Below, piece after piece: positions 19,777 through 29,654 of a stretch of DNA of 64,000 nucleotides (its first letter is position 1; each line of letters starts with the position of its first letter). The stretch is taken from positions 62,001 through 126,000 of the forward strand of contig NZ_BLJI01000008.1 in the NCBI RefSeq assembly GCF_017312365.1, in the 5' to 3' direction. A program made the translations under genes and the position numbers. The notes under the pieces are model-generated. The model saw nothing but the letters and a program-made list of their open reading frames with translations. It did not search any database and was not told the DNA's origin. Source of the DNA: Chroococcus sp. FPU101 (lineage in GTDB: Bacteria; Cyanobacteriota; Cyanobacteriia; Cyanobacteriales; Microcystaceae).

Positions 19777-20580
19777 TTAAATAGGCATTTCTCTTCCCCA
19801 CGAATCATGTTGAGCCAGTAGTATTAGATACAAGCAAAGGAGAATTACTTGAGACAATCTATGGTCAGGCATAAGGTAGCTTATTAGATTTTTTATTTGC
19901 TCAGAGTATACAAAAAATTCTAGCTTTCTTAAAAGTTTATGGTACTCATTAAATAAAACTGGATTTTCTTCAATTTTTCCTCCTTCTACCTGGTTATCCT
20001 CTAATAGGTTTTTTAGTTGCTCAATTCCTTGCTTAAAAAACTGCGTATTTTCTTCAAGTAATTTAAAGATTTGCTGTGAGCGTTTTATTGCAATTTGATA
20101 TAGCTGCTCTTGCTGTTCTGTAAGACGCTCAAAAAAAACAGTCAAGAACTTTTCAAGCTCTTGATGTTCAATTATTGGATTTTCTTGATAATCTGTTTGA
20201 ATGTGAATTATATTATTGATATCCTCGCACCATCTTGAGATCCTATACAATTCTTGCTTTTCTATCAGTTCATAGTTATAAGCATTAAAAAAATAATACA
20301 ATATTTTATAAAAAATATGCCTTGTATACATTTCATTTGATTTAGATAGAGTTGAATAAGAATCAGTGTAGTCAGCAATATCTTTTAATGCTAAGTGAGC
20401 TTCTATATCTATTTCGTCTATCAATGGTTTGACTTGTCTTCGCCAGTAGTTAAATTGATCTGAATATTTTTTTAGATGGTCTTCTCTAAATTGTCTCCCA
20501 CGTATATCATTGCTAACCCTTAACTCATTACCAATTGCTGACTGACCTAGTAAAGTTCTCACAAGGTTAGTAAATGCCAT
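19777..20580 (-). CDS. Unknown helical protein
   Basis: A protein of about 267 residues from MAFTNLVRTLLGQ (ATG 20580; an ATG at 20616 would add 12). It is almost wholly alpha-helical and charged, with coiled-coil-like stretches around 145-205 (LTEQQEQLYQIAIKRSQQIF, KLLEENTQFFKQGIEQLKNL). No signal peptide, clear membrane segment or catalytic motif is visible, though the C-terminus has a hydrophobic stretch (LSQVILLCLYLILLAQ). It is convergent with the dead HNH gene and lies in the same accessory patch. I do not recognise the family. Confidence 0.6.
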   Translation of the reverse strand: MAFTNLVRTLLGQSAIGNELRVSNDIRGRQFREDHLKKYSDQFNYWRRQVKPLIDEIDIEAHLALKDIADYTDSYSTLSKSNEMYTRHIFYKILYYFFNAYNYELIEKQELYRISRWCEDINNIIHIQTDYQENPIIEHQELEKFLTVFFERLTEQQEQLYQIAIKRSQQIFKLLEENTQFFKQGIEQLKNLLEDNQVEGGKIEENPVLFNEYHKLLRKLEFFVYSEQIKNLISYLMPDHRLSQVILLCLYLILLAQHDSWGREMPI

Positions 20581-20660
20581 AATTAATCGTCTATCATTGA
20601 AGATTAGATCTTGCATACAATTTAAGATAGTAGGTATATAAGTATTATAGCAACTGAATT

Positions 20661-20690
20661 AAAAAAGCTAGGGTGAACTGAAGCCCACCC
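20661..20690 (-). terminator. Terminator of ppsA
   Basis: On the minus strand GGGTG (20690-20686) and CACCC (20675-20671) form a stem followed by TAGC and TTTTTT (20666-20661). It follows the ppsA stop by 9 bases. Confidence 0.6.
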
Positions 20691-20698
20691 CAAAAACC

Positions 20699-23185
20699 CT
20701 AATTTTGTCCTTTCTCAACTTCTGCAACCATTAATAATGTTTTCAGGACAGAATCAGGATTTAAACTCATTGAATCAATCCCTAATTCAACCAAAAATTG
20801 AGCAAATTCTGGATAATCGCTAGGTGCTTGTCCACAAATTCCAATCTTACGACCTTTGGCTTTAGCAGTTTCAATAGCCATTTTGACCATCCGTTTTACC
20901 CCTTCATTTCGTTCATCAAATAGATGAGAAACTAAAGCAGAATCTCGGTCAATTCCTAATGTTAATTGTGTTAAATCATTGGAACCAATCGAGAAACCGT
21001 CAAAGATTTCGGCAAAGCGATCGGCTAAAATAACGTTACTGGGTAATTCGCACATCACATAAACTTGTAAGCCATTTTCACCCTGTTTTAATCCATGTTT
21101 AGCCATCTCTTCAATGACTCGTTTTCCTTCTTCGGGAGTGCGACAAAACGGAATCATCGGAATAACATTCGTTAACCCCATTTCATTCCGTACAATTTTC
21201 ATTCCTTGACACTCGAGTGCAAACGCTTCTTGGTAAGATGGATCGTAGTAACGCGCTGCACCACGCCATCCTAACATCGGGTTTTCTTCTTCGGGTTCAA
21301 ACTGACGACCTCCTAAAAGATTAGCGTACTCATTTGATTTAAAATCAGACATTCGCACAATGACAGGTTTAGGATAAAATGCGGCTGCAATCATGGAAAT
21401 ACCACGCGCTAATTTATCGATGAAAAATTGTGGTTTATTGTCGTAGTGTTTCGTAATTTCGGCGATTTCTGCTTGTAGATATTTGTCTTCTAGTTCATTA
21501 AACTTCAGCAACGCCATCGGGTGAATTTGGATGTGATTGGCGATAATAAACTCTAATCGGGCTAAACCGACCCCATCTGACGGAAAACTCGCAAAAGAAA
21601 AGGCTTGCTCTGGATTACCAATATTCATCAGAATTTGGGTTCGTGTTCGAGGTAAGTTATCTAATGCTGTTTCCTTAATCTCAAAAGGTAATAACCCCTC
21701 ATACACCTTACCTTCTTCCCCCTCACAACAAGATACTGTCAATTCTTGTCCTGTTTTGATGAGTTCCGTTGCTTGGTTACTCCCGACAATTGCAGGAAGT
21801 CCCATTTCACGCGCTATGATGGCTGCATGACACGTTCTCCCACCTTGGTCGGTAATAACTGCGCTGGCCTGTTTCATTATCGGTTCCCAGTCGGGGTCTG
21901 TGCGTTTGGTGACTAAAACTTCGCCTGGTTGGAATTGATGAATTTGTGAGGGTTCTAGGATGACTCGTGCTTTTCCTTGTCCAATGGCGGCTCCGACACT
22001 ACGACCTGTGGCTAATACTCGGCTACGTTGTTTGAGTTGATAGAGTCGTAGAACATTGCTTGTTTTGTTCGATTGTACGGTTTCGGGACGCGCTTGTACG
22101 ATATAAAGGTCGCCTGTTAAGCCATCTTTAGCCCATTCAATATCCATCGGGCTATAGGTTCCTCGAACGTTTGAGTAATGATCTTCGATTTGAATGGCCC
22201 AACGTGCCAGGGTTAATATTTCTTCATCACTTAGACAGAATTGTTCTCGTTCTGCGCGACGAACTTCTATATTCTTGGTTAGTTTGGTGCCACCTGTGTC
22301 ATAGACCATTTTCAGGGCTTTACTACCCAGACGTTTTTCTAAGATGGGTTTATAGCCTTCTTTTAAGGTCGGTTTAAAAACAAAGTATTCATCGGGGTTA
22401 ACGTTGCCTTGGACGACGTTTTCGCCTAACCCATAAGCAGCAGTTATTAGGGCTGCATTTTTAAATCCTGTTTCGGTATCAATTGAGAACATAACCCCAG
22501 AAGTCGCAAGATCAGAACGTATCATTTTTTGTACTCCTACCGAAAGGGCTACCGAAAAATGATCAAAGTGATTATGATGGCGATAGGAAATAGCACGATC
22601 GGTAAACAGTGAAGCAAAGCATTGATGACACGCTTCTAGTACGCCTCGAATCCCCTGGACATTGAGATAGGTTTCCTGTTGTCCTGCAAAACTCGCGTCG
22701 GGTAGGTCTTCTGCGGTGGCACTCGAACGGACGGCTACATCAACACATTTTTCAATATATTCGATGTCTGGATTTTCGCAATTGATATCACCACAGCCAT
22801 AACGTTCGCCTAAAATACCATAGGCTTTTTGGATTGCTTGAGTGAGATCATCGGGAAAAGGAGTATTTAATATTAATCTTCTGGCTTGCTGACCTTTCTC
22901 TTGTAAATTTCTAACATCATTAACATCAAGATCTTTAAAAAGTTTTCTAAGTTTAGCTTCTAACCCTGCTGATTCAATAAAGTAATGATATGCTTTTGAA
23001 GTTGTCGCAAAACCTGTAGGTACATTAATTCCTTTTGGGGTTAATTGTTGAATCATCTCGCCCAATGAGGAATTTTTACCACCTACTAAATCGACATCTT
23101 TACTATTTACTTCTTCAAACCAGAGAATTAAGGCGTTATTTCTTGAGGATGGCGCAGCATTAGATTGAGGTGAGGAAATAACCAT
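20699..23185 (-). CDS. ppsA: Phosphoenolpyruvate synthase
   Basis: PpsA makes PEP from pyruvate and ATP, the gluconeogenic direction. The 828-residue protein shows the N-terminal ATP-grasp PEP/pyruvate-binding domain (GGKNSSLGEMIQ near 35; RSSATAEDLPDASFAGQQETY near 155), the phospho-His swivelling domain with DQGGRTCHAAIIARE near 450, and the C-terminal TIM barrel (MCELPSNVILADRFAEI, SIGSNDLTQL). The start at 23185 is supported by a cyanobacterial-type Ser/Asn-rich N-terminus. It lies about 12 kb from the fermentative gene block and opposes it metabolically at the PEP/pyruvate step. Confidence 0.95.
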   Translation of the reverse strand: MVISSPQSNAAPSSRNNALILWFEEVNSKDVDLVGGKNSSLGEMIQQLTPKGINVPTGFATTSKAYHYFIESAGLEAKLRKLFKDLDVNDVRNLQEKGQQARRLILNTPFPDDLTQAIQKAYGILGERYGCGDINCENPDIEYIEKCVDVAVRSSATAEDLPDASFAGQQETYLNVQGIRGVLEACHQCFASLFTDRAISYRHHNHFDHFSVALSVGVQKMIRSDLATSGVMFSIDTETGFKNAALITAAYGLGENVVQGNVNPDEYFVFKPTLKEGYKPILEKRLGSKALKMVYDTGGTKLTKNIEVRRAEREQFCLSDEEILTLARWAIQIEDHYSNVRGTYSPMDIEWAKDGLTGDLYIVQARPETVQSNKTSNVLRLYQLKQRSRVLATGRSVGAAIGQGKARVILEPSQIHQFQPGEVLVTKRTDPDWEPIMKQASAVITDQGGRTCHAAIIAREMGLPAIVGSNQATELIKTGQELTVSCCEGEEGKVYEGLLPFEIKETALDNLPRTRTQILMNIGNPEQAFSFASFPSDGVGLARLEFIIANHIQIHPMALLKFNELEDKYLQAEIAEITKHYDNKPQFFIDKLARGISMIAAAFYPKPVIVRMSDFKSNEYANLLGGRQFEPEEENPMLGWRGAARYYDPSYQEAFALECQGMKIVRNEMGLTNVIPMIPFCRTPEEGKRVIEEMAKHGLKQGENGLQVYVMCELPSNVILADRFAEIFDGFSIGSNDLTQLTLGIDRDSALVSHLFDERNEGVKRMVKMAIETAKAKGRKIGICGQAPSDYPEFAQFLVELGIDSMSLNPDSVLKTLLMVAEVEKGQN

Positions 23186-23271
23186 CTCTATTTTAAACTC
23201 CTATGCTTTAATCTCTCTAGTCTAGCGAGTTTTTTCAGAGATGATCCCCAGTTTTATAATAATTATTTACA

Positions 23272-24267
23272 TCAATTATTAACTCTGCCATCTGGCATCG
23301 TAGCACCTCGCAAATTTACGCCCGTTAAATTGGCACTCATTAATTCAGCACGAGTTAAATTAGCATTTCTTAAGTCCGCACCTGTTAAATTGGCTCTAGC
23401 AAAAAAAACTTCTATTAATTCAGCCTCAACAAAATTAGTCCCCGATAAATTGGCACGACTCAGATCAGCATGATTCATTCTGGCTAAACTTAAATTAGCT
23501 TGACTTAAATTAGCACGACTGAGCATTGCATGAGTCATAATCGCACTTTGAAAATTCCCGCCCATAACTTCGGTGTGCATCATTTTCGCCCGAACTAAAT
23601 TGGCACCAGATAAGTTAGCACCCACTAATTTAGCACCCACTAAATTCGCATCTGTTAATAAAGCACCTTTCAAATTAGCACCACTTAAATCGGCTTTTCT
23701 TAAGTCAGCATCTCTCAGATTAACTTCTTTTAAATTAGCACCACTTAAATTAGCCCTAGCTAAGTCAACTCCTTTCATATTTGCGCCTTGTAAATCAGCT
23801 TTATATAAATTAACTGCTTGTAAATTGGTGTTATAACTTTTCTTTTCTTGGCGCATATTAGTTCCTCGTAAACAAGCACCTGTTAAATTAGCACCACTTA
23901 AATCGGCACCTCGTAAATCGGCACCAATTAAATTAGCATCTAATAATATTGCTAAAGTGATATCTGTTTCTCTTAAATTTGCACCCTGTAATAAGACACC
24001 ATGTAAATTTGCACTGCGTAAATCCGCCCCACTTAAATCCGCTTGATTTAAGCTTGCTCCACTTAAATTCGCACCGACTAAATTGGCTTGTGTTAAGATA
24101 GCTCGATTGAGATAAGAAAATAATAAATTTGCGCCATGTAAATCGGCTTCATTTAAAGTTATTCCAATTAAATCAGCACCGACTAAGTTAATTCCAGGTA
24201 ATTTTGAGCCACTAAAAATAGTTTCCCCAGAAGCATATCTATCAATTAATTCTTTTTTATTCATCAT
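23272..24267 (-). CDS. Pentapeptide-repeat protein
   Basis: A 331-residue protein made almost entirely of A(D/N)LXX repeats from about residue 20 to the C-terminus (for example GADLRSANLHG, GANLKEVNLRDADL), expected to form a right-handed beta-helix of four-sided coils. One irregular stretch (about 130-145, RQEKKSYNTNLQ) interrupts the run. I chose ATG 24267 because AAGGA precedes it at proper spacing; a frame extension to 24363 overlaps the upstream gene. The stop of the triple-repeat gene lies only 10 bases upstream, so they form an operon. The role of cyanobacterial pentapeptide proteins is mostly unknown. Confidence 0.9.
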   Translation of the reverse strand: MMNKKELIDRYASGETIFSGSKLPGINLVGADLIGITLNEADLHGANLLFSYLNRAILTQANLVGANLSGASLNQADLSGADLRSANLHGVLLQGANLRETDITLAILLDANLIGADLRGADLSGANLTGACLRGTNMRQEKKSYNTNLQAVNLYKADLQGANMKGVDLARANLSGANLKEVNLRDADLRKADLSGANLKGALLTDANLVGAKLVGANLSGANLVRAKMMHTEVMGGNFQSAIMTHAMLSRANLSQANLSLARMNHADLSRANLSGTNFVEAELIEVFFARANLTGADLRNANLTRAELMSANLTGVNLRGATMPDGRVNN

Positions 24268-24277
24268 TAAATTTTCC

Positions 24278-25438
24278 TTAGATAATCCGTTGTAAAGCTT
24301 GAACAATAATGCCAGCAGTTTGTAAACTGGTATCTTGCTCAGGTAGCCGTTTTGCCGCCACATAAAGTCGCGATTCTATTTCTTTTAATGGGCAATTTTT
24401 TTGTAATAATTGTTCTAATAAATCATCTAGTGTATAACTACTCAAAGTTGACCAATCTTGCCCGCTTTGATCCCAAGGATGAAACAATACAGAATATAAA
24501 ATAATTTTGGCTCTAAGGGGATTGGTAAACTGCACTATATCTAAGTGTAATTCAAAAGGATCATAATCTCGACTTAAAGCGTTATTAGTCGTTATTGAAG
24601 GAGGGGTTGTAGGTTTAACTAAATTTAATTCTGTAACGATTTGAGATTCATGACAATCAATAATTAGAGTATCCTGTTTAGACGCATTAACCGATGACTT
24701 AACGCTTGGTTGAACATGAATAATTTGTGTATCATAAACTTGTGCTTCGTTTAATTGAATTGGAATATATAAACTATTCATTTGGTCGATGATTAAATCA
24801 GCGATCGCTACATATAATGTTTTTTTATTAATATTTTCGGCAATGCGATATAAACTCTCTTTTAATTTAAGTTTTGTTGGATTGTTTTGACGTAAAGTCC
24901 AAATTAAATTTTTTAAGCCATAACTATCAATAATTTCTAAATGATTTTCCCATTTATTTTTAGCAGTAGCAAAAATCAATTTTTTAAGACGTTCAATTTC
25001 TGGATGATTGGCTAAATTATTAATAATTTTTTCTAAAATAATTTGTTCTTCACTCAAATTTTGCTCAACACAGTCTAGATTAGCTGTTGTTTCGATCTCT
25101 GAAGAGACAAACTCAGTTTTATGGATCAATGTCGCTGGAGTATTACTATATAATTTTCCGACTTCATCAATAATTACTTTAGCAACCGCCGCATAGACTT
25201 TAGGACGATTTAAAGTTTTAACAAGCTTGTAAACCGAAAAAGTTAATTGTTCATTAGAAGGCTTTAAATAAATTAATTCTTGAATTAATGCTTCTGTAGA
25301 GACACTATTAACAATATTGGGGTCATTCTCCCAATATTTTTTACAAATGCAAAAAATGAGTTTTTTAATCCGAAGTGTTTCTTCATGGGTATTTAGATAT
25401 TGAACGACTTCATCGAAGACGCTTGCTGACAGTTGCAT
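24278..25438 (-). CDS. Unknown protein with three copies of an ~90-residue helical domain
   Basis: A 386-residue protein I cannot assign to a named family. Internal comparison shows a repeated unit: residues 7-98 and 133-225 align clearly (RIKKLIFCICKKYWENDP against RLKKLIFATAKNKWENHL; YAAVAKVIIDEVGKLY against YVAIADLIIDQMNSLY), and 296-386 is a more divergent third copy (RAKIILYSVLFHPWD; LQTAGIIVQALQRI). Linkers between copies are polar and low in structure. No signal peptide or membrane segment is seen. Its tight linkage to a pentapeptide-repeat gene suggests a scaffold or adaptor role, which is inference. Confidence 0.7.
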   Translation of the reverse strand: MQLSASVFDEVVQYLNTHEETLRIKKLIFCICKKYWENDPNIVNSVSTEALIQELIYLKPSNEQLTFSVYKLVKTLNRPKVYAAVAKVIIDEVGKLYSNTPATLIHKTEFVSSEIETTANLDCVEQNLSEEQIILEKIINNLANHPEIERLKKLIFATAKNKWENHLEIIDSYGLKNLIWTLRQNNPTKLKLKESLYRIAENINKKTLYVAIADLIIDQMNSLYIPIQLNEAQVYDTQIIHVQPSVKSSVNASKQDTLIIDCHESQIVTELNLVKPTTPPSITTNNALSRDYDPFELHLDIVQFTNPLRAKIILYSVLFHPWDQSGQDWSTLSSYTLDDLLEQLLQKNCPLKEIESRLYVAAKRLPEQDTSLQTAGIIVQALQRII

Positions 25439-25547
25439 AGTAACCTCAAAGAAGCAGTGAGCGATATTCTCTTCCTTTATTTAAAGAGTACCCATTGAGC
25501 GCGTAACTATTAACTGCTTCCTTAAGTGAATTTGATCAAGAGGTGGG

Positions 25548-26423
25548 TTAATCTGGCAATGGACGACCTTTGGGTTCAGGTAGGACAGGATAGGGTTGAT
25601 ACGGCATTGGAATATACTGAACTGAAGGACGACCCCCTTGAGGTTGGGGATATAATTCCATTAAGTCATAGATAGATTTAGGAAGCCCTACGGTGATGGG
25701 TAGTCCTAATGCGGTGGCTTCTTCGACAGTAATCGGACAATCATGGGTAATTTGTCCTGTCGTCAGTTTATCAATAATAGTTTCTATATTTTCTGGTGCG
25801 ATTTTGGCTTTCGGAATGTCATCGAGTAAGAGGGTTCGTACAAATCTCTGAACTTGGGCCTGTGCTTTTTTTGCTAAATCCGCCATAAGCAGGGTTTGAT
25901 CGTCTATTTTATCAATGGATTTGCGTTCGACAACTGAAATAATACTTGCTGCGGCCATTCCACCTAATTGGGGGTCAACTGGGCCTAAAACGGCGTTCGC
26001 ATCCATCACAATTTCGTCTGACGCGAGGGCTAACATCGTGCCACCACTCATAGCATAGTGAGGAATAAAAACGGTAACTTTAGCAGGATGACGAATTAAG
26101 GCCCTAGCAATTTGTTCAGTTGCTAAAACTAATCCCCCCGGTGTATGAAGGATTAAATCAATCGGGATATTAGGAGGGGTAAAACGGATGGCGCGTAAAA
26201 CTTGTTCAGAATCTTCGATCGATATGTAGCGCGATAGGGGTATTCCTAACAAGCTGATTGACTCTTGACGGTGGATCAAAAGAATAACACGGCTTTTTCT
26301 GGATTGTTCAAATGTTTGTAGAGTACGAAGGCGTTGAAATTCGATGCGACGACGTTGCACAAGGGGTTGAATGGCAGAAATAAGAAAGAAAATGCCAATA
26401 ATTTCACCAAGGCCAAATGACAT
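25548..26423 (-). CDS. SDH-type ClpP-fold membrane serine protease
   Basis: A 291-residue protein with an N-terminal hydrophobic anchor (3-19) and a Clp/crotonase-fold domain at about 75-230. HTPGGLVLATEQIARAL near 113 and AMSGGTMLALASDEIVMD near 143, with the nucleophile Ser in MSGG, match the SDH (serine dehydrogenase proteinase)/SppA-like group. DANAVLGPVDPQLGG follows as in that group. The C-terminal 30 residues are Pro/Gly-rich. Such proteins are thought to act in membrane-protein quality control; the substrate is unknown. Confidence 0.88.
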   Translation of the reverse strand: MSFGLGEIIGIFFLISAIQPLVQRRRIEFQRLRTLQTFEQSRKSRVILLIHRQESISLLGIPLSRYISIEDSEQVLRAIRFTPPNIPIDLILHTPGGLVLATEQIARALIRHPAKVTVFIPHYAMSGGTMLALASDEIVMDANAVLGPVDPQLGGMAAASIISVVERKSIDKIDDQTLLMADLAKKAQAQVQRFVRTLLLDDIPKAKIAPENIETIIDKLTTGQITHDCPITVEEATALGLPITVGLPKSIYDLMELYPQPQGGRPSVQYIPMPYQPYPVLPEPKGRPLPD

Positions 26424-26484
26424 AAGATTTTTTCAGTTTTGTAAAATTTGTTCGTTTTAAAAGTGATTTTACTTCTAAGACGAC

Positions 26485-26527
26485 AAAAAAGGGGTAAAGA
26501 TCATCCCAAGGATAAATCTTTTGCCCC
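26485..26527 (-). terminator. Terminator of hpf/lrtA
   Basis: On the minus strand GGGGCAAAAGAT (26527-26516) and ATCTTTACCCC (26501-26491) form a long stem with small internal irregularity, followed by TTTTTT (26490-26485). Confidence 0.7.
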
Positions 26528-26555
26528 ATTGTTTATAAACTATCCACTACAAAAC

Positions 26556-27191
26556 TTAAAGGGCTGTTTTTCCGTTACCGTTGCCGTTGCTGTGTCCGTT
26601 GCTATGACCATTTCCATTGGCTAAACGGGGTTGGATCACACCATAGCCGCCATGATTTCGACTGTAGATAACATTGATTTCATGGGTATCTCGGTTGAGA
26701 AACATATAAAAATCGTGATCGACTAATTGAAGTTGTACTAAGGCTTCATCAATTGACATCGGTGGCATGGCAAAATATTTCATTCTGACGACTTCTTGAG
26801 GAAGTTCGGGTAAACGATCGCCAATTTCTACGGGTTGCGTTTCTACTTCTGTCCCTAATTCTCCTGCTGGGATCAGGACATGACTTTTCTTATCTTGATG
26901 TCGTTCTTTATATTTACGAAGTTGTCGGGCAATTTTATCAGACACTAAATCGATACTTGCATACAAATTTTCACTACCTTCTTGAGCCCGTATTACAGTT
27001 CCGTTAGCATATACGGTGACTTCTGCTTTATGTCTGTCGGCAATTCGCGCATTCCGTTCTACTGATAAATGTACGTCTACCTTGGTCGTTATTGCTTGAA
27101 AATGTTTAACCGCTTTTTCTAATTTTTCCTCTACATAATCATGAATCGCTTTAGTAACAGTAATATTATTGCCCTGAATTAAAAGCTTCAT
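26556..27191 (-). CDS. hpf: Long-form ribosome hibernation promoting factor (LrtA)
   Basis: A 211-residue long HPF. The N-terminal domain (1-105: [59 protein letters not shown]) blocks the decoding centre of idle 70S ribosomes; the C-terminal domain (about 135-190: [37 protein letters not shown]) mediates 100S dimerisation. The tail is a short Asn/Gly/His/Ser low-complexity stretch. I chose ATG 27191 at the conserved start. In cyanobacteria this gene is known as lrtA, a light-repressed transcript whose dark stability depends on its leader, which fits the long gene-free region upstream. Confidence 0.95.
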   Translation of the reverse strand: MKLLIQGNNITVTKAIHDYVEEKLEKAVKHFQAITTKVDVHLSVERNARIADRHKAEVTVYANGTVIRAQEGSENLYASIDLVSDKIARQLRKYKERHQDKKSHVLIPAGELGTEVETQPVEIGDRLPELPQEVVRMKYFAMPPMSIDEALVQLQLVDHDFYMFLNRDTHEINVIYSRNHGGYGVIQPRLANGNGHSNGHSNGNGNGKTAL

Positions 27192-27850
27192 AATTGATGA
27201 CTCCATCTGTAATCTAGGTTTCAGTTAGGTTGAAAAGCTTGATTAACAAGTCTAAGTGATTGATTTTCACTGCCTTGTTTAGTTGTCGGATAAATATGAA
27301 CCGCTCAATCTGGAATAAACCCAAATTTTGCCTTTAAATGTGATAACTTGTTTTTTTGCTCTAGCTTCAAATGCAAGTAAAACATTTAGATCTTAATAAT
27401 GATCATAGAATAAATTAATCAGGTCTGATCCACTTAGCATATTGTAGATAGTGAATAGCCAACACTATTTTAGATTAGGCATTTGAAATTAAGCATTTGA
27501 GATTAGGTAATGATCCCAACTCTATTTCTTTATTTTCTGAGTTTCTTTTTCTAGAAGGATTTTGTCTAGAAAGATGTACGTTCCTCTCTTCTCTTGTTAG
27601 TTTTATTCTAAATCATTTTGTAAGATTTGTCCCTAAATTAGTTGAGGAATCCAGATTCAGGGATGGCAAAAGATGAGTTTACCTCCAAATCTATTTGATA
27701 CTTTTAGATTAGCATTCTGTAGCCTATAACACATCGCTTTTTATGGTCTTTTTATTTTCCTTTGCATCCTTTTACATTCGTTAACAATTTACCACCACTC
27801 AAGTATAGTTTTAATACAATCCTGTCCAAGATATGTGTATATTTACACAA
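27192..27850. other. Gene-free region of ~660 bases between hpf/lrtA and lipB
   Basis: A divergent intergenic region with no plausible coding frame. It must contain the lrtA and lipB promoters. By analogy with other cyanobacterial lrtA genes much of it may be the lrtA 5' leader. I could not pick out a conserved RNA motif by eye. Confidence 0.5.
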
Positions 27851-28531
27851 ATGAATGTTTCATCACAAAGACGATGCTTATTGCAAATACAGAGCGTGGT
27901 ACCTTATGCTAAGGCATGGGAAGAACAACGATCGCTAGTTGCTCAACGATTGGCTGATCCGACTCTAGATGACATCCTGTTATTACTCGAACACCCTCCA
28001 GTCTATACACTGGGAACGGGTGCAAATCTTAAGTTTCTTAAATTTGATCCTACTCAAACGACATATGAAGTGTATCGGATTGAAAGAGGTGGGGAAGTGA
28101 CTTATCATTGTCCTGGGCAGTTGGTTGGCTATCCGATTCTTAATCTACGGTATTATTGTCAAGATTTACACTGGTATCTGCGACAACTCGAAGAAGTGAT
28201 CATTCAACTGCTCAAGGGATATCATTTAGATGGACAAAGAATATCAGGTTTGACGGGTGTCTGGGTAGAAGGCTATAAAGTGGCAGCAATTGGAATTAAG
28301 GTGACGCGCTGGATGACGATGCACGGTTTTTCCCTTAATGTTTGTCCCGATTTAACTGGGTTTGCTGCGATCGTCCCTTGTGGGATTGAAGATAAACCCG
28401 TCGGTAGTCTCGTTCAGTTTTTACCCCATCTCACGTTAGAAGAGGTACGTCAAGATTTATTAAGATGCTTTGCTGAGGTGTTTCAGGTGCATCTCATTGA
28501 TTTAAAGATGGCTGAAGGGTTCCCAGTTTAA
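27851..28531 (+). CDS. lipB: Octanoyltransferase LipB
   Basis: LipB moves octanoate from acyl carrier protein to lipoyl domains, the first step of lipoate synthesis. The protein is 226 residues from ATG 27851; an in-frame ATG at 27833 would add six. Family motifs are clear: [34 protein letters not shown] with the active-site region, the catalytic-type Lys in [24 protein letters not shown], and [14 protein letters not shown] with its conserved Cys. The last 30 bases overlap the end of the convergent GDSL gene. Confidence 0.94.
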   Translation: MNVSSQRRCLLQIQSVVPYAKAWEEQRSLVAQRLADPTLDDILLLLEHPPVYTLGTGANLKFLKFDPTQTTYEVYRIERGGEVTYHCPGQLVGYPILNLRYYCQDLHWYLRQLEEVIIQLLKGYHLDGQRISGLTGVWVEGYKVAAIGIKVTRWMTMHGFSLNVCPDLTGFAAIVPCGIEDKPVGSLVQFLPHLTLEEVRQDLLRCFAEVFQVHLIDLKMAEGFPV

Positions 28532-29188
28532 AACGTCTTCTAGAATTGCTTGATAACCCTGTGTATTGGGATGTAGTCCATCTTCACTAAGATGTGAGCG
28601 ACCCCATTCTTTACCTTTATTCATCCAAAGTTCAAATAAATCTAAATAAGGGATATTTTTCTCTAAACAGGCTTTTTTCGTGGCTTCTTTATAACGATAT
28701 TGGTCAAAATGATTGTAGTAGAAGCAATCCAAAAAGGGCATTTTGCTTTCATCAACTGGAACCATCCCGATAAAAAGTACAGGACAGAGTTGTTGTGCTT
28801 GAGTAAGTAAAAGGGAGATTTGTCTAGTAAAAGTTTCAAAATCGGTAAAAGATTTACCATCAGGACGACTCAACCGCGCTGAGTCATTCACTCCCACAGA
28901 AAGAATGATTAAATCGGGAACTTTATTTTTAAGTTCTCCACGTAGGCGAAATTCTTGTTCTAGTCGATCTGCTACTTGAAAAACGCGATCGCCCCTAATC
29001 CCTAAATTATATAAAGTGTGACCATTCGTTTCGCTCCCCATCCACTGACGGCGTAAACGTTCTATCCAGCCTCCCCCAATTGGATCACCGTAACCATATA
29101 CTAAACTATCTCCTAATGCCACAATCTTGAGAGGTTGTCTAGAACAAGAAAATAAAGTACGCTGATCAGGTTTAGCTAGGGATTGCAT
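28502..29188 (-). CDS. GDSL/SGNH-family esterase
   Basis: A 228-residue SGNH hydrolase. Block I is [14 protein letters not shown] with the nucleophile Ser, block III is [11 protein letters not shown] with the oxyanion Asn, and block V is [14 protein letters not shown] carrying the catalytic Asp-His pair. I chose ATG 29188 because AAGGTGATG precedes it at proper spacing; 25 further codons are possible upstream. No signal peptide is seen, so it is probably cytosolic. The substrate is unknown (arylesterase or lysophospholipase-like). Its 3' end overlaps that of lipB. Confidence 0.85.
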   Translation of the reverse strand: MQSLAKPDQRTLFSCSRQPLKIVALGDSLVYGYGDPIGGGWIERLRRQWMGSETNGHTLYNLGIRGDRVFQVADRLEQEFRLRGELKNKVPDLIILSVGVNDSARLSRPDGKSFTDFETFTRQISLLLTQAQQLCPVLFIGMVPVDESKMPFLDCFYYNHFDQYRYKEATKKACLEKNIPYLDLFELWMNKGKEWGRSHLSEDGLHPNTQGYQAILEDVLNWEPFSHL

Positions 29189-29422
29189 AAAATCATCACC
29201 TTTTACTAATTTTTTAACAAAATTATACAAAAATGTTTCTAAACGTTTCTTAATGTTTCTCAATATTTGAGTGGAACCTATTATATTACATGAGTCGCTT
29301 TTAAGGAAATATCTGTATTGATGTACTAAAAAAGAAAATCTATACTTTTTTGTAACCTATCTAGCCTTAAACCCCAATCGAAGTAAGCTACAATACAAGT
29401 TCACTCCATCAATATTCCGTCT

Positions 29423-29650
29423 ATGCAGAAAAGACACACTTTTGATTCATCCCAAATTATGTATCGTGCTGACGAGTTAATGAAAGCTGCATCCAATCGG
29501 TATCGGATTACTGTACAAGTCGCCAATCGAGCTAAACGCCGACGTTATGAGGATGTTGATAGTATTGATGATCCGATGATGAAACCAGCAATTCGCGCTA
29601 TTATCGAGATGTCTGACGAACTGACACAACCCGAAATCATTAGCGACTAA
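29423..29650 (+). CDS. rpoZ: RNA polymerase omega subunit
   Basis: A 75-residue omega subunit that helps assemble beta-prime into RNA polymerase. The sequence has the family core [21 protein letters not shown], then [12 protein letters not shown] and [17 protein letters not shown]. Cyanobacterial omega is of this short form. It heads a close-packed set with the two genes downstream (gaps of 4 and 2 bases). Confidence 0.95.
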   Translation: MQKRHTFDSSQIMYRADELMKAASNRYRITVQVANRAKRRRYEDVDSIDDPMMKPAIRAIIEMSDELTQPEIISD

Positions 29651-29654
29651 ATTA

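Noticed and set aside
23272..24267. CRISPR-like or satellite DNA repeat in the pentapeptide gene
   Set aside because: The DNA periodicity is the 15-base codon pattern of A(D/N)LXX repeats in one open frame, without conserved spacers.
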